DNA from: a virus
Virus record (IMG/VR): IMGVR_UViG_3300009104_000056
Coordinates: 1 to 36,765 of that record
DNA: 36,765 nt
Reading direction: 5' to 3' (one strand)
Under the pieces are notes generated by a model, which was not told the DNA's origin, ran no database searches, and saw nothing but the letters and a program-made list of their open reading frames with translations. Position numbers and translations under genes: made by a program. Positions 15,102 to 22,110 of the stretch are shown piece after piece; position 1 is the first letter of the stretch; each line of letters begins with the position of its first letter.

Positions 15102-16125
15102 CTCGGAAGGCTTTCTCCGCTAGGTGCTGTAACTGGCGGTGCTGGTCGGGTTGTGGTTTCCCGTTGTAATAGAACTTGCGGGTGAACCTGTCGTCTAGTT
15201 CGATGAGCCACCCCACCACCGCATCCACCGTATGTCCGTCTCGGCACGCAAACGCAGCGAACTTGTACAGCCACCCGTGCCTGCCCTTGCCTGCGCCTTG
15301 GTTCTCGGTGAACGCTGAGATCGGTGGCCCTTCCTCGAACATTTCTCTGAGGCGTCCACGCAGTTTCCCTGAGGCCCTCCGACTTTCATGTGAAAGTCGT
15401 GGGGTGGGCGTCGGCGGTGGCGCCTTCAGCAACGCAGCAGCCTTGATGTCTGCGACCTTGGCACGGTTGGCGTTCGCTTCATGGAGGAAGTCTTCCAACC
15501 GTATGGGCGTGCCGTCTTCTTCGATGGCGACCTGCCTGTCCATGCGGGCACGGTTCCCGTAGTAGGGGAGCCTCACGAAGTTCCCTGGCGGTCCTGGTAG
15601 CGATTCGCTCTTCGGGAACGGGGAGTCGGTCGGCACCCCTGCGATCTGTTCTGTCGCTTGCAGGCATCGCCGCATGTCGGCGGTTGAGCACCATGTGTCG
15701 GGGAACACCCATACGTGTGCGCCACCTGAGCGGGTGCGTTCCACCCAAGCGGGGATGCTTTGCGCTGCGAGTACAGCGACGAGGCTGAACGCATAGTCGG
15801 CTACCTCGTCTTCGGTGCCTTGCCCCTTGTGGGATTCGGACTGGGCGTCAATGTCGATGCACCCCCAACTGCACACCCACAGTTCGGGCCGCATGTCAGG
15901 GTACCGTCGGTCGTCGTCCCATCCCCGTGGACCCACATGCTTGTTGGTGGGGTCGTACACCATCGGGTAGATCCCCAACGGCGCCTCCCCGTCGAGGTGC
16001 CGTCGGAAGTGGGCGAGCGTCAGGTCTTCCCAGATTGCTCGGGGACGGTCACCTGCTTCTCCCCATGCGTGGGGGAACCCGTGGAACGTCATGTGGAACC
16101 ATGACGCCAGATCGCTAACCGTCAC
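15064..16125 (-). CDS. Archaeo-eukaryotic-type primase / primase-polymerase (353 aa)
   Basis: The frame is open to 16176, but GTG 16125 has AAGGA six bases upstream and overlaps the preceding small gene by 11 bases, so it is preferred. Core AEP motifs are present in order: CIDIDAQ with Asp91 and Asp93 (metal binding), RSGGAHVWVF with Gly134-Gly135 and His137, PKSE with Lys172, and NFVRLPYYG (182-190). A C-terminal helical region (about 270-353) resembles a PriCT-like accessory domain (KFAAFACRDGHTVDAVVGWL). It would make primers and possibly extend DNA. Adjacent helicase and resolvase genes place it in the replication module. No separate DNA polymerase gene is visible. Confidence 0.85.
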   Translation of the reverse strand: MTVSDLASWFHMTFHGFPHAWGEAGDRPRAIWEDLTLAHFRRHLDGEAPLGIYPMVYDPTNKHVGPRGWDDDRRYPDMRPELWVCSWGCIDIDAQSESHKGQGTEDEVADYAFSLVAVLAAQSIPAWVERTRSGGAHVWVFPDTWCSTADMRRCLQATEQIAGVPTDSPFPKSESLPGPPGNFVRLPYYGNRARMDRQVAIEEDGTPIRLEDFLHEANANRAKVADIKAAALLKAPPPTPTPRLSHESRRASGKLRGRLREMFEEGPPISAFTENQGAGKGRHGWLYKFAAFACRDGHTVDAVVGWLIELDDRFTRKFYYNGKPQPDQHRQLQHLAEKAFRDAEAEKRTRLYR

Positions 16126-16282
16126 GATGTTCCTTCTGTTCCTGTATGTCGGCGGCTCTGAGTCGTGCCGCCACATAGTCGGCGTGCCAGCCGACGGACA
16201 CGTCGTCGTCCCACACCACCCAGCCTGTGCGCGTCAACCCTGCGCCCAGGTAGATGGTTTGCCTCTCCACGGTGACACCCAT
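16115..16282 (-). CDS. Small hypothetical protein (55 aa)
   Basis: Starts MGVTVERQTIYLGAGLTRTG, has a Trp/Asp-rich centre (WVVWDDDVSVGWHADYVAAR) and ends in a charged helix. It begins two bases after the previous stop and overlaps the primase GTG by 11 bases, so coupling is likely. No family recognised. Confidence 0.55.
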   Translation of the reverse strand: MGVTVERQTIYLGAGLTRTGWVVWDDDVSVGWHADYVAARLRAADIQEQKEHRDG

Positions 16283-16283
16283 G

Positions 16284-16559
16284 TCATCCCGCTCCCTGCT
16301 TGGCCAGGATCGCTTCCTTCGTCATCGGCTTGTCCTTTGGCACCTCCGTACCATCCCGATAGGTGGGGAACGGGGAGGGTTTCAGGTCGCCAGCACACAT
16401 GTTCCCGATGTAGTAGCGGCGCAACTGGACGTTGCCGACGACACGGGTCAGGTAATGATCCCCTTCTTCACGGTTACTTACCGTGAACGTCAGGCGCCCG
16501 TCGTCGCAGGCGTACATCGCTACGGTCCAATCGTCTAAGTGCACTTTGTATGGTTCCAT
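16284..16559 (-). CDS. Small hypothetical protein in the replication cluster (91 aa)
   Basis: The open frame reaches 16607, but ATG 16559 overlaps the helicase stop (TGATG) and gives MEPYKVHLDDWTVAMYACDD. Strand-rich N-terminal half (RLTFTVSNREEGDHYLTRVV), Lys/Pro-rich C-terminus ending MTKEAILAKQGAG. Position between helicase and primase suggests a replication accessory, but nothing in the sequence names it. Confidence 0.6.
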   Translation of the reverse strand: MEPYKVHLDDWTVAMYACDDGRLTFTVSNREEGDHYLTRVVGNVQLRRYYIGNMCAGDLKPSPFPTYRDGTEVPKDKPMTKEAILAKQGAG

Positions 16560-17596
16560 CAAAACTCCCCCTGATCGAGACGGTGCTGGATGACTGTTTC
16601 CTCCCACGGATCCAACAGCTTGCCCGCCTCGGTGATCTCCATGTTCAACGTGACCTTCTTGCCGTCGAACCTCTTGTTCTTCACCAAGGCTATACCGAAC
16701 ATGTTTTCCAGATGAGCACGCTCATCGGCAGGCAACGAATCGTCCTCGTGGGGGCGCCACACCGTCAACATGAAGTGCGCCAGATCCTCGCCGCCGTAAC
16801 GGCCAGACTCGATGCCCAACGCAGAGCCACGGGAACCCGAACCACGAGAAGCCTGGTGGACGATGATGGTGACCGCATCGTGACGCATACCCAGCGACTT
16901 CAACGCTGAGATGCGGGACGGGTCGTCGCCCAGTTCAGGGTCGTCTAGTTGCGATGCGAAGTCCCAGATGAACACGTCGGCGGGGCGCCCGTATTCTGCG
17001 GGCGTCCACTCTCCGAGGATGTGGTCCGCTACGTCTATCGGCCCTTCGACGTGGTGGCCTGACCGCCGCATCTGTTCGCCGTACTTGGAGAAGGCGGCAC
17101 GGTCAACGATCCGCAGGTTCCGCAGATCCGTCTCCGACTGGTGACGGATCGCGTTCAAGATCTGTTCGTCGCCCTTGCGGGCCAGGTCGTACACGACACG
17201 GGGGCTCTTGTTCAACCTGATACTCAGGATGCGTGACAGAACCATCAGGTCTGGTTCGTCGGGCGTCATCCACATGACAAGGTTGTTCGGGTTGCGGGCC
17301 ACAGCGTTGATGATCAACACCGTCTTGCCCGTGTGCGCCTTCCCCGCCACGATCATGCACTCGCGCTTCTTCAACCCGCCGCCCAAGGCGTCGTCTATGT
17401 CGTGTACCCCGAGGGGCCACTTGTTCGACAGGTCGGCGGCGTCTTCGATGAGACGCTCCGCTATGTCGAGGCAGGTCGGCAGGCTAGGGACGGCGACAGG
17501 GCGGGCTGGTTCATCGGGGGAGAGAGGACTCGAATCCCCAGCCCGCGCCTGTCGCACCCGCGCCTGAGCCTCATCGAGGGTCAGCCGCGTGGTCAT
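16559..17596 (-). CDS. DnaB-like replicative helicase ATPase (345 aa)
   Basis: RecA-fold helicase core. Walker A is GKAHTGKT (residues 85-92), Walker B VFIWD (208-212), sensor-like VTIIVHQASRG (242-252) with His247-Gln248, and a C-terminal EDLAHFMLTVWRP with LVKNKRFDGKKV, typical of DnaB/RadA-type C-terminal domains. The N-terminal 55 residues are short and disordered, so the usual DnaB N-terminal primase-interaction domain is missing. The likely role is unwinding at the phage replication fork together with the nearby AEP primase. ATG 17596 has GAGGTGAC immediately upstream; the upstream gene ends one base before it. Confidence 0.87.
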   Translation of the reverse strand: MTTRLTLDEAQARVRQARAGDSSPLSPDEPARPVAVPSLPTCLDIAERLIEDAADLSNKWPLGVHDIDDALGGGLKKRECMIVAGKAHTGKTVLIINAVARNPNNLVMWMTPDEPDLMVLSRILSIRLNKSPRVVYDLARKGDEQILNAIRHQSETDLRNLRIVDRAAFSKYGEQMRRSGHHVEGPIDVADHILGEWTPAEYGRPADVFIWDFASQLDDPELGDDPSRISALKSLGMRHDAVTIIVHQASRGSGSRGSALGIESGRYGGEDLAHFMLTVWRPHEDDSLPADERAHLENMFGIALVKNKRFDGKKVTLNMEITEAGKLLDPWEETVIQHRLDQGEF

Positions 17597-17597
17597 G

Positions 17598-18185
17598 TCA
17601 CCTCACGTAGGCGGGAGGCCGCGTGAACGATGACGGGAGTTTTCCGAAGTCGATGGCGTAGCCAGCGTACTCCACCAGAGACGGCCCCCACTCGCCATTC
17701 AGGCGGTCGGCGGGCTTGACCTTGGCGTCGGGGTAGGTCGCCACGTTGGTGATCTTTCGACCGTTGACCTCGCCGACAGACTTGGCGCTCTGGTTGCAGT
17801 AGAAGTTCGAGTCTCCCGACCCGAACGTGATGCCGCTGAGGCGCTCGTACTCGATGGCGTTCGTCACCGTGTCGAAGGCGTCCTCCCTGATCCAGTTGGA
17901 CTTGGGGCGGGCACCGCTGGAAGGCGCTGAGGGCGGCGTAGGAGCCGCCTGAGGCGCCGCTGGCGGCGTCGGTGGGGTCGGGGCTGCCTGAACCCCTGGG
18001 ATCGCCTGAGCGACGATCTGTGTGGCTACGGCGGCAAACGTGTTTTCGTTCACGATGCCGTGCATGTCAGCCCAGTTCGCACGCACGTCTTCATACGCGA
18101 AGACGCCCGCGCCCACCAGGGCTGCCATTACCTGTGCCGTCGCAGAGTTACAGTTCTGCGCGACAATGAGCTTGTCCTTATCCAT
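17598..18185 (-). CDS. Hypothetical protein between helicase and Cas4-like nuclease (195 aa)
   Basis: The frame extends to 18269, but GGAGG six bases before ATG 18185 decides the start (MDKDKLIVAQNCNSATAQVM). Three parts are visible: a helical N-terminal domain (1-75), a Pro/Ala-rich linker (about 75-105, PTPPTPPAAPQAAPTPPSAP), and a C-terminal domain (about 108-195) with FDTVTNAIEYERLSGITFGS, one Cys, and KITNVATYPDAKVKPADRLN. A two-domain linker architecture beside a helicase and nuclease fits a DNA-binding or loading accessory, perhaps an SSB-like role, but no family is recognised. The start overlaps the nuclease stop by eight bases. Confidence 0.6.
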   Translation of the reverse strand: MDKDKLIVAQNCNSATAQVMAALVGAGVFAYEDVRANWADMHGIVNENTFAAVATQIVAQAIPGVQAAPTPPTPPAAPQAAPTPPSAPSSGARPKSNWIREDAFDTVTNAIEYERLSGITFGSGDSNFYCNQSAKSVGEVNGRKITNVATYPDAKVKPADRLNGEWGPSLVEYAGYAIDFGKLPSSFTRPPAYVR

Positions 18186-19020
18186 TCGCATCCTCCGATG
18201 CTGCTGTGCTTCCTTTGCAAACAGACCAGCACGGCGCCCACTTCTCTGAGCACCACCAGCCTGCATCATTCAACGGCCAAACCTTCAGGCTTGGCTGTTC
18301 CACGAGGCGGCTCGCCGCCTCGACCTTGCGTCGCAGGAACTGGAAGTCCTGCTCGCCTCGTTCAATCGTCATGGACGACACTTCACCCTTCGTGCCGTGC
18401 ATCACGTAGAACGTCATCGTGTCACGTCCCGTCGCCCAACAGTACGTAGTGGACTGGATGTCCCACCTGTCGTACTCCCACCTGTTCCTCGTATAGTCGC
18501 GCTTCGGGAACTTCCAATCGACCAGACCCATGTTGCTATCTATCAGGTCGATTCGTCCCGTCAGCCGAACGACACGCTCGTCGTCCTCGAACAGCACCTG
18601 GTCGAAGCCGACCTCAACGCCGACAGGGGTCAACCCTGGATACACCTGCTCGTACCACGAGTCCAACTTGGTGGCGCCGACCTCCTCAAGGTCGGCGCGA
18701 GACTTGTAACTGTTCCACTTGGTGATCGTCGGAACGAGTTCATCCAACTCGTGGCCGAACCGCTCATGGAGGGCGGTATAGGTTTCGTCGCCGAGGTGGA
18801 TCGGGGCAGCATCCATCCCCTCAGGGATGGTGATGAGGTACTCGACGGCGTTGTGACATGCCGTACCCAGCACCGAAGCGTCCCCTTCGGGATCGTCCAC
18901 AGCGCCCGTCCACACCAGGCGTGCCCGTTCAGGGCACATGTCCAACGTCTTCAGGTCAGACTGATGCCACGTATGATGCCAGCGTTCGTCTTCGGCATCG
19001 AAGTAATGCTCTTCGTTCAT
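18178..19020 (-). CDS. Cas4/RecB-like PD-(D/E)XK nuclease with probable Fe-S cluster (280 aa)
   Basis: Motifs run in family order: GTACHNAVE with His56, LTGRIDLID with Asp158, LVDWKFP with Asp168-x-Lys170, and QSTTYCWA with Gln189 and Tyr193. One N-terminal cysteine (MCPERA, Cys29) plus three near the C-terminus (Cys257, Cys264, Cys268) reproduce the 1+3 cysteine layout that binds a 4Fe-4S cluster in Cas4 and AddB-type nucleases. Likely a 5'-3' exonuclease for recombination or host DNA degradation. The ATG is preceded by GGAG and a GA run. No cas genes or repeats are nearby, so it is a phage recombination enzyme rather than part of a CRISPR system. Confidence 0.87.
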   Translation of the reverse strand: MNEEHYFDAEDERWHHTWHQSDLKTLDMCPERARLVWTGAVDDPEGDASVLGTACHNAVEYLITIPEGMDAAPIHLGDETYTALHERFGHELDELVPTITKWNSYKSRADLEEVGATKLDSWYEQVYPGLTPVGVEVGFDQVLFEDDERVVRLTGRIDLIDSNMGLVDWKFPKRDYTRNRWEYDRWDIQSTTYCWATGRDTMTFYVMHGTKGEVSSMTIERGEQDFQFLRRKVEAASRLVEQPSLKVWPLNDAGWWCSEKWAPCWSVCKGSTAASEDANG

Positions 19021-19135
19021 CTCTCTCTCTCCTATAGGCTAGGGCTAGCAGGCCCACCCCCGAAGGGGTGGGCCGCTGGCCTGCTTGCCTGCTAGCAGCC
19101 AGTATAACGCGGGCTGGTGACAGGCTGGTGGATGG
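19021..19135. other. Intergenic hairpin region with nested inverted repeats
   Basis: No gene here. GGCCCACCCC (19051-19060), loop CGAA, GGGGTGGGCC (19065-19074) form a perfect 10-bp stem. Outside it, GCTAGCAGGC (19044-19053) pairs with GCCTGCTAGC (19087-19096), an alternative or larger structure that shares bases with the inner stem. Neither strand shows a T-run after the stem, so it is not a classical terminator. On the minus strand it lies in the leader of the Cas4-like nuclease gene, followed by TATAGGAG and a GA run. On the same strand TATACT (19102-19107) just upstream could be a -10 element, with no good -35. Confidence 0.6.
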
Positions 19136-19531
19136 TTACAGGTTCGCCGTCTCTCGCGCTTCGTGGGTGGGGCGTGTCGGCACCTCATACGGTGCGTCGG
19201 TGCGGCCCGTTGGGCGATGCGGCAGGAACCGCATCCCGAGGGTGTGGCCGAAGTGGTGTTCCTCCGCCCACGCCTCGATCATCCCGACGGCACCCAACGC
19301 CTGGATGGCGTTGTTGACAGTCCCCTGCCTGCCCCGTCGGATGCGTGACGCATCGACCACGGCGTCCCTGCGTCGGTCATAGGTGACCGACGTGGACGAC
19401 AGGGCTTCGCCTGGCTTGTTGACGGCGGCTTGAGCGAGGCGCCACAGCGCCTTGGTTCGTGCCGTCTTGTACCCTCGTTGCCTGTCCGACCCGTGGGGGA
19501 CGGAGTTGGATGGAATGATTTCGTTACTCAC
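19136..19531 (-). CDS. Hypothetical, possibly DNA-binding protein (131 aa)
   Basis: The open frame begins at 19633, but GTG 19531 with GGGAG seven bases upstream is preferred, because the longer form would overlap the next gene by 59 bases. Product starts MSNEIIPSNSVPHGSDRQRG. A basic central region (TYDRRRDAVVDASRIRRGRQ) precedes GTVNNAIQALGAVGMIEAWA, which could be a winged-helix-type segment. Basic and His-rich overall. It heads the recombination genes and may be a replication or regulatory factor; no known family identified. Confidence 0.5.
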   Translation of the reverse strand: MSNEIIPSNSVPHGSDRQRGYKTARTKALWRLAQAAVNKPGEALSSTSVTYDRRRDAVVDASRIRRGRQGTVNNAIQALGAVGMIEAWAEEHHFGHTLGMRFLPHRPTGRTDAPYEVPTRPTHEARETANL

Positions 19532-19574
19532 TGTTGTTCTCCCTTCAAGGAAGTGTCGTTGTCGTTTCATCAGG

Positions 19575-19799
19575 TCATTCATCTTCGGTCGGGAACGTGA
19601 TGATCTCAGCTCCCTCTTCGTCATTTCGTGCAAGGTGCTGCTTCACTTCTTCCACCACCTTGCCTTGCACTTCGAGGAAGTCCCCGAGGCGCATTGTCAT
19701 GTCGTGAACCAGGTCGAGTAACCCGATCCACATGGAGGGGATGACGTGGGCGTAGAACGCTTCCATCGACATCTCTTCCTCTTCTTCTTCGTCACTCAT
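19575..19799 (-). CDS. Acidic small protein (74 aa)
   Basis: Starts MSDEEEEEEMSMEAFYAHVI. The middle is a long amphipathic helix (DLVHDMTMRLGDFLEVQGKV, VVEEVKQHLARND) and the end is acidic (EEGAEIITFPTEDE). Strong negative charge suggests a DNA-mimic or protein-binding inhibitor, as seen in several anti-defence proteins, but that is speculation. The ATG overlaps the previous gene by eight bases. Confidence 0.6.
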   Translation of the reverse strand: MSDEEEEEEMSMEAFYAHVIPSMWIGLLDLVHDMTMRLGDFLEVQGKVVEEVKQHLARNDEEGAEIITFPTEDE

Positions 19800-19944
19800 C
19801 TTCTGTCACCTCCAGTGACACCACCTGTGCTCTCGATGTCTGCCATCGGCCAGTCACCACGCCCCCGTCTTCATCGACGTGGAACGGGATCATCCCCGAT
19901 AGCAGCACCTCGTACTTCAGTTGCAGGTTCTTCTTCTGGCTCAT
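19792..19944 (-). CDS. Small hypothetical protein (50 aa)
   Basis: Reads MSQKKNLQLKYEVLLSGMIP then strands FHVDEDGGVVTGRWQTSRAQ and VVSLEVTEDE. Overlaps its downstream neighbour by eight bases. GGAGAG lies upstream of ATG 19944. The beta-strand alternation looks like a real folded peptide; function unknown. Confidence 0.6.
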   Translation of the reverse strand: MSQKKNLQLKYEVLLSGMIPFHVDEDGGVVTGRWQTSRAQVVSLEVTEDE

Positions 19945-20050
19945 CCTCTCCCTTCCATTTCTTCCTCAGCATTATTGCGTCGGCTTCTCGTAGCGCAAGC
20001 AGTTGGTTGCGTGTCAGCGTCGTGTCCTCGCCTGTCGGACGAATCGTCAT
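19871..20050 (-). CDS. Small hypothetical protein, overlapping neighbours (59 aa)
   Basis: ATG 20050 has AAGGA seven bases upstream. The product begins MTIRPTGEDTTLTRNQLLAL and continues READAIMLRKKWKGEDEPEE, a convincing charged helix. It overlaps the 50-aa gene by 74 bases and the next candidate by about 110 bases in another frame, so one member of this trio may be spurious. I favour this frame on composition. Confidence 0.45.
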   Translation of the reverse strand: MTIRPTGEDTTLTRNQLLALREADAIMLRKKWKGEDEPEEEPATEVRGAAIGDDPVPRR

Positions 20051-20129
20051 CGTTGTTCCTTTCCCATGAGTGGTGCCACCGTCGTGGCTTTCCGTCGGGT
20101 TCGTTCAGGTCGCACGGCCTGTCAGTCAT
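19941..20129 (-). CDS. Small basic/acidic hypothetical protein, competing frame (62 aa)
   Basis: ATG 20129 has GGAG six bases upstream and its stop makes an ATGA junction with the 50-aa gene, both good signs. N-terminus MTDRPCDLNEPDGKPRRWHH is plausible; the second half is unusual in composition (DDDSSDRRGHDADTQPTACA), which may mean it is out of frame with the overlapping 59-aa candidate. Either this gene or the overlapping one is likely real, possibly both. Confidence 0.4.
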   Translation of the reverse strand: MTDRPCDLNEPDGKPRRWHHSWERNNDDDSSDRRGHDADTQPTACATRSRRNNAEEEMEGRG

Positions 20130-20131
20130 CG

Positions 20132-20359
20132 TCACTCCTCGTCTATCTCTGCGAACATCTTGTCCCAACATGGGCCACAGAAGTACCCGAACCCGTTGCG
20201 GGCACCCATCACCACCTCCCTCTCCTGGAGCGACAGATCGGGAAACAGATTCTGCACCAGCCCCTCCCTGAGTTGGAACTTGTTCCACGCCGTGTCGTCA
20301 ATCGTGACCGCCGCCTTGGCGCCACACATGCCGCACTTCGCCCCGACCGTCTCCATCAT
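20132..20359 (-). CDS. Small zinc-ribbon protein (75 aa)
   Basis: GGAGG lies four bases before ATG 20359 and seven before the alternative ATG 20356; the frame further upstream is shadow. The product has CGMCG near residue 9 and CGPC near residue 62, a two-knuckle zinc ribbon enclosing a helical insert (WNKFQLREGLVQNLFPDLSL). The zinc pairs are similar to those in small phage nucleic-acid- or protein-binding factors. One of several zinc peptides in this block. Confidence 0.65.
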   Translation of the reverse strand: MMETVGAKCGMCGAKAAVTIDDTAWNKFQLREGLVQNLFPDLSLQEREVVMGARNGFGYFCGPCWDKMFAEIDEE

Positions 20360-20457
20360 CCGTCCTCCCAGCCTTCTTCGTTTTCCTTCTGCGCCTTCAC
20401 CGCAAGGTCCGCCTGCTCTCCCAGCAGGTACTCCACATCCTCGTCGTCGAGGTTCAT
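20356..20457 (-). CDS. Acidic micro-protein (33 aa)
   Basis: Reads MNLDDEDVEYLLGEQADLAV and ends KAQKENEEGWEDG. AGGAGA seven bases upstream of ATG 20457. The start overlaps the methyltransferase stop (ATGA) and the stop overlaps the next start, so it is fully embedded in the operon. Function unknown. Confidence 0.55.
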   Translation of the reverse strand: MNLDDEDVEYLLGEQADLAVKAQKENEEGWEDG

Positions 20458-21401
20458 GCCTTCTCTCCTGTCTGTTCGAGCAGCCACCCGTATGCGGCTG
20501 CCGCTTGTTGCGGGACAACACCGTTGCCCAACATCTTCAACTCCTGCGTGCGTGACAGACCCATGTCGCACACCCACCCACTAGGCAGCCCCATCATCCA
20601 CTCCACGAACCAGGTGGACACACCCTTCTCGTCGGTGGGCGGCGGCGCTACCCGTCCAAGCCGCTGCTCCCATCGTCTGATGGCAGGTTCATAAGCACCG
20701 AAGCAACTGAGTCGGCGTGCTTCTCCGCCCGCTTCTTCCAATCCACGTTCGGGCCGAAGCTCTTGTGGTCCCACGCCTGCGGCGTCGGCAACAGGCGCTG
20801 CACCTCTATCGACAGGCTCTTGCCGTGCCCGTTGCCGTTGCGATGCTTCTCCCTCTGCTCCGCCGTCCACGCATCCCACTGGGAAACCGTCTTGCCCGCC
20901 CCCATGTCGTTCACCACAGGCGTAGGCAACACAGAACCAGCGTTCCCTGCGATGGCAGGCACCCACAGACTGGTCGGCTCGTATACATGCCCACTCCGCA
21001 TCGAACCCTCCGTCGGCCAACGCATCGAGGACTTGCCCGAAGGCGACACCTTGGTTGGCGGTGAGCACACCCCGCACGTTCTCCAAGAACAACCATTGTG
21101 CGCCTGCTCGTTCTGCCACAGAGACGACATCCCTGATCAACCACCTTTCATCATCTATACCTGCCCGCCTCCCAGCATGGGACACGGGCTGACACGGGAA
21201 CCCCGCCGTGATCGCATCCACCTGTGGTGGATCGGCGATCTCGGTCAGGTCACCCAAGTTCGGTACCCCGAACCGTGCATCCAACACGACCGAAGCATGC
21301 TTGTCTGTCTCCGACACCCACACCAGGTCAGTGTCGATGCCTGCCAGTTGCAGCCCTAGTTCGAGGCCGCCGTACCCTGCACACAGGGCCCCTACCCGCA
21401 C
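20454..21401 (-). CDS. DNA (cytosine-5)-methyltransferase (315 aa)
   Basis: Transfers a methyl group from S-adenosylmethionine to cytosine C5. The frame is open upstream, but GTG 21401, sharing a base with the preceding TAG, gives MRVGALCAGYGGLELGL, which places motif I at the N-terminus as usual. Motif IV is GFPCQPVSHAGRRAG with nucleophile Cys70; motif VI is LENVRG (Glu107-Asn108-Val109); motif VIII is HRRERWFCVA; motif X is ELKMLGNGVVPQ near the C-terminus. All core motifs are intact. The region between VIII and IX is short and Gly/Glu-rich, so target specificity cannot be read. No restriction endonuclease gene is adjacent, so it is probably an orphan enzyme protecting phage DNA or marking it. 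Confidence 0.92.
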   Translation of the reverse strand: MRVGALCAGYGGLELGLQLAGIDTDLVWVSETDKHASVVLDARFGVPNLGDLTEIADPPQVDAITAGFPCQPVSHAGRRAGIDDERWLIRDVVSVAERAGAQWLFLENVRGVLTANQGVAFGQVLDALADGGFDAEWACIRADQSVGACHRRERWFCVAYACGERHGGGQDGFPVGCVDGGAEGEASQRQRARQEPVDRGAAPVADAAGVGPQELRPERGLEEAGGEARRLSCFGAYEPAIRRWEQRLGRVAPPPTDEKGVSTWFVEWMMGLPSGWVCDMGLSRTQELKMLGNGVVPQQAAAAYGWLLEQTGEKA

Positions 21402-21832
21402 TACCCCTTCACCTCCACCCACTCGACTGGCTTCGGGAAGAATTCCTTCACCCCGTCGGGGCCGAACTCCCACCTCCACCTGGCGCCGTCCTCACCAGAC
21501 CACTCCATGTAGCCCGTCATCAGATCGGCGATGGTGAAGATGAACAAGTGTTCCTGCCCCGACTTGGAGTCATAGTCGTCGAACACCAAGTCATCGGACT
21601 TGTCGCTGAACCAGAACCCCAAGTCCGCGAGGATGGCTTTCGCATCAGCGCACGTCTCGGGATAGTTCGGGTCCATCCACGCAAACCACTTCTGCTCTCC
21701 GTCGGGGCCAAAACTGCCGCCACGCTTGTACTCGTCGTGGTCATTCAGCGCACACATGCGTTCGTATGCCTCCGCATGGTGCTTCTTCGGGAGCACAGCG
21801 GTGCTGTCCTCCAACCTCACGTAGTAACCCAC
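21401..21832 (-). CDS. Hypothetical acidic protein (143 aa)
   Basis: GTG 21832 (GGAGAGAG upstream) starts MGYYVRLEDSTAVLPKKHHA. The protein is Trp/Phe/Asp-rich with a compact look: KWFAWMDPNYPETCADAKAI, ADLGFWFSDKSDDLVFDDYD, SGQEHLFIFTIADLMTGYME. I recall similar proteins in actinophage genomes without assigned function. It is translationally joined to the methyltransferase by a one-base overlap; a functional link is possible but not shown. Confidence 0.65.
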   Translation of the reverse strand: MGYYVRLEDSTAVLPKKHHAEAYERMCALNDHDEYKRGGSFGPDGEQKWFAWMDPNYPETCADAKAILADLGFWFSDKSDDLVFDDYDSKSGQEHLFIFTIADLMTGYMEWSGEDGARWRWEFGPDGVKEFFPKPVEWVEVKG

Positions 21833-21853
21833 GTCACTCTCTCCTTTGTTTGG

Positions 21854-22090
21854 TTATCCCGTCCACCGTTCGGTGAACGCTTCCTCGGCCCGCTCGATGG
21901 TGGAGTGGTAGTCCCCACCGAAGCAGTCCCAAGACTGGTTGTCATCCGACGCCATGCTCCACACCACATACGGATGAAGGTCATTGTTCGGAAGGTGCGC
22001 CAACACCTTCCCCAGGTAGGCGCGCAGACCGTCGCCCCCCATGCGGACAGACCACATCAACGGCTGCCCGCCGTTCGCTAGCACAATCAT
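21854..22090 (-). CDS. Small hypothetical protein (78 aa)
   Basis: The frame reaches 22147, but GGGAGAGAG before ATG 22090 supports MIVLANGGQPLMWSVRMGGD. One mixed helical/strand domain with several Trp; ends ERAEEAFTERWTG. Not recognised. Twenty-one bases separate it from the next gene. Confidence 0.55.
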   Translation of the reverse strand: MIVLANGGQPLMWSVRMGGDGLRAYLGKVLAHLPNNDLHPYVVWSMASDDNQSWDCFGGDYHSTIERAEEAFTERWTG

Positions 22091-22110
22091 GCCACTCTCT
22101 CCCTTGTTTG

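Noticed and set aside
17520-17550. GGACTCGAATCCCC, similar to a tRNA T-arm
   Set aside because: Lies inside the helicase coding start; no matching acceptor or anticodon arms can be built nearby.
18178-19020. Cas4-like gene as part of a CRISPR-Cas system
   Set aside because: No cas1, cas2 or repeat-spacer array in the window; phage genomes commonly use this nuclease in recombination.
18397-19095. Plus-strand frame (232 aa) opposite the Cas4-like nuclease
   Set aside because: Antisense to a gene with complete catalytic and Fe-S motifs.
20454-21401. Restriction-modification system
   Set aside because: Only the methyltransferase is present; neighbours show no endonuclease motif.
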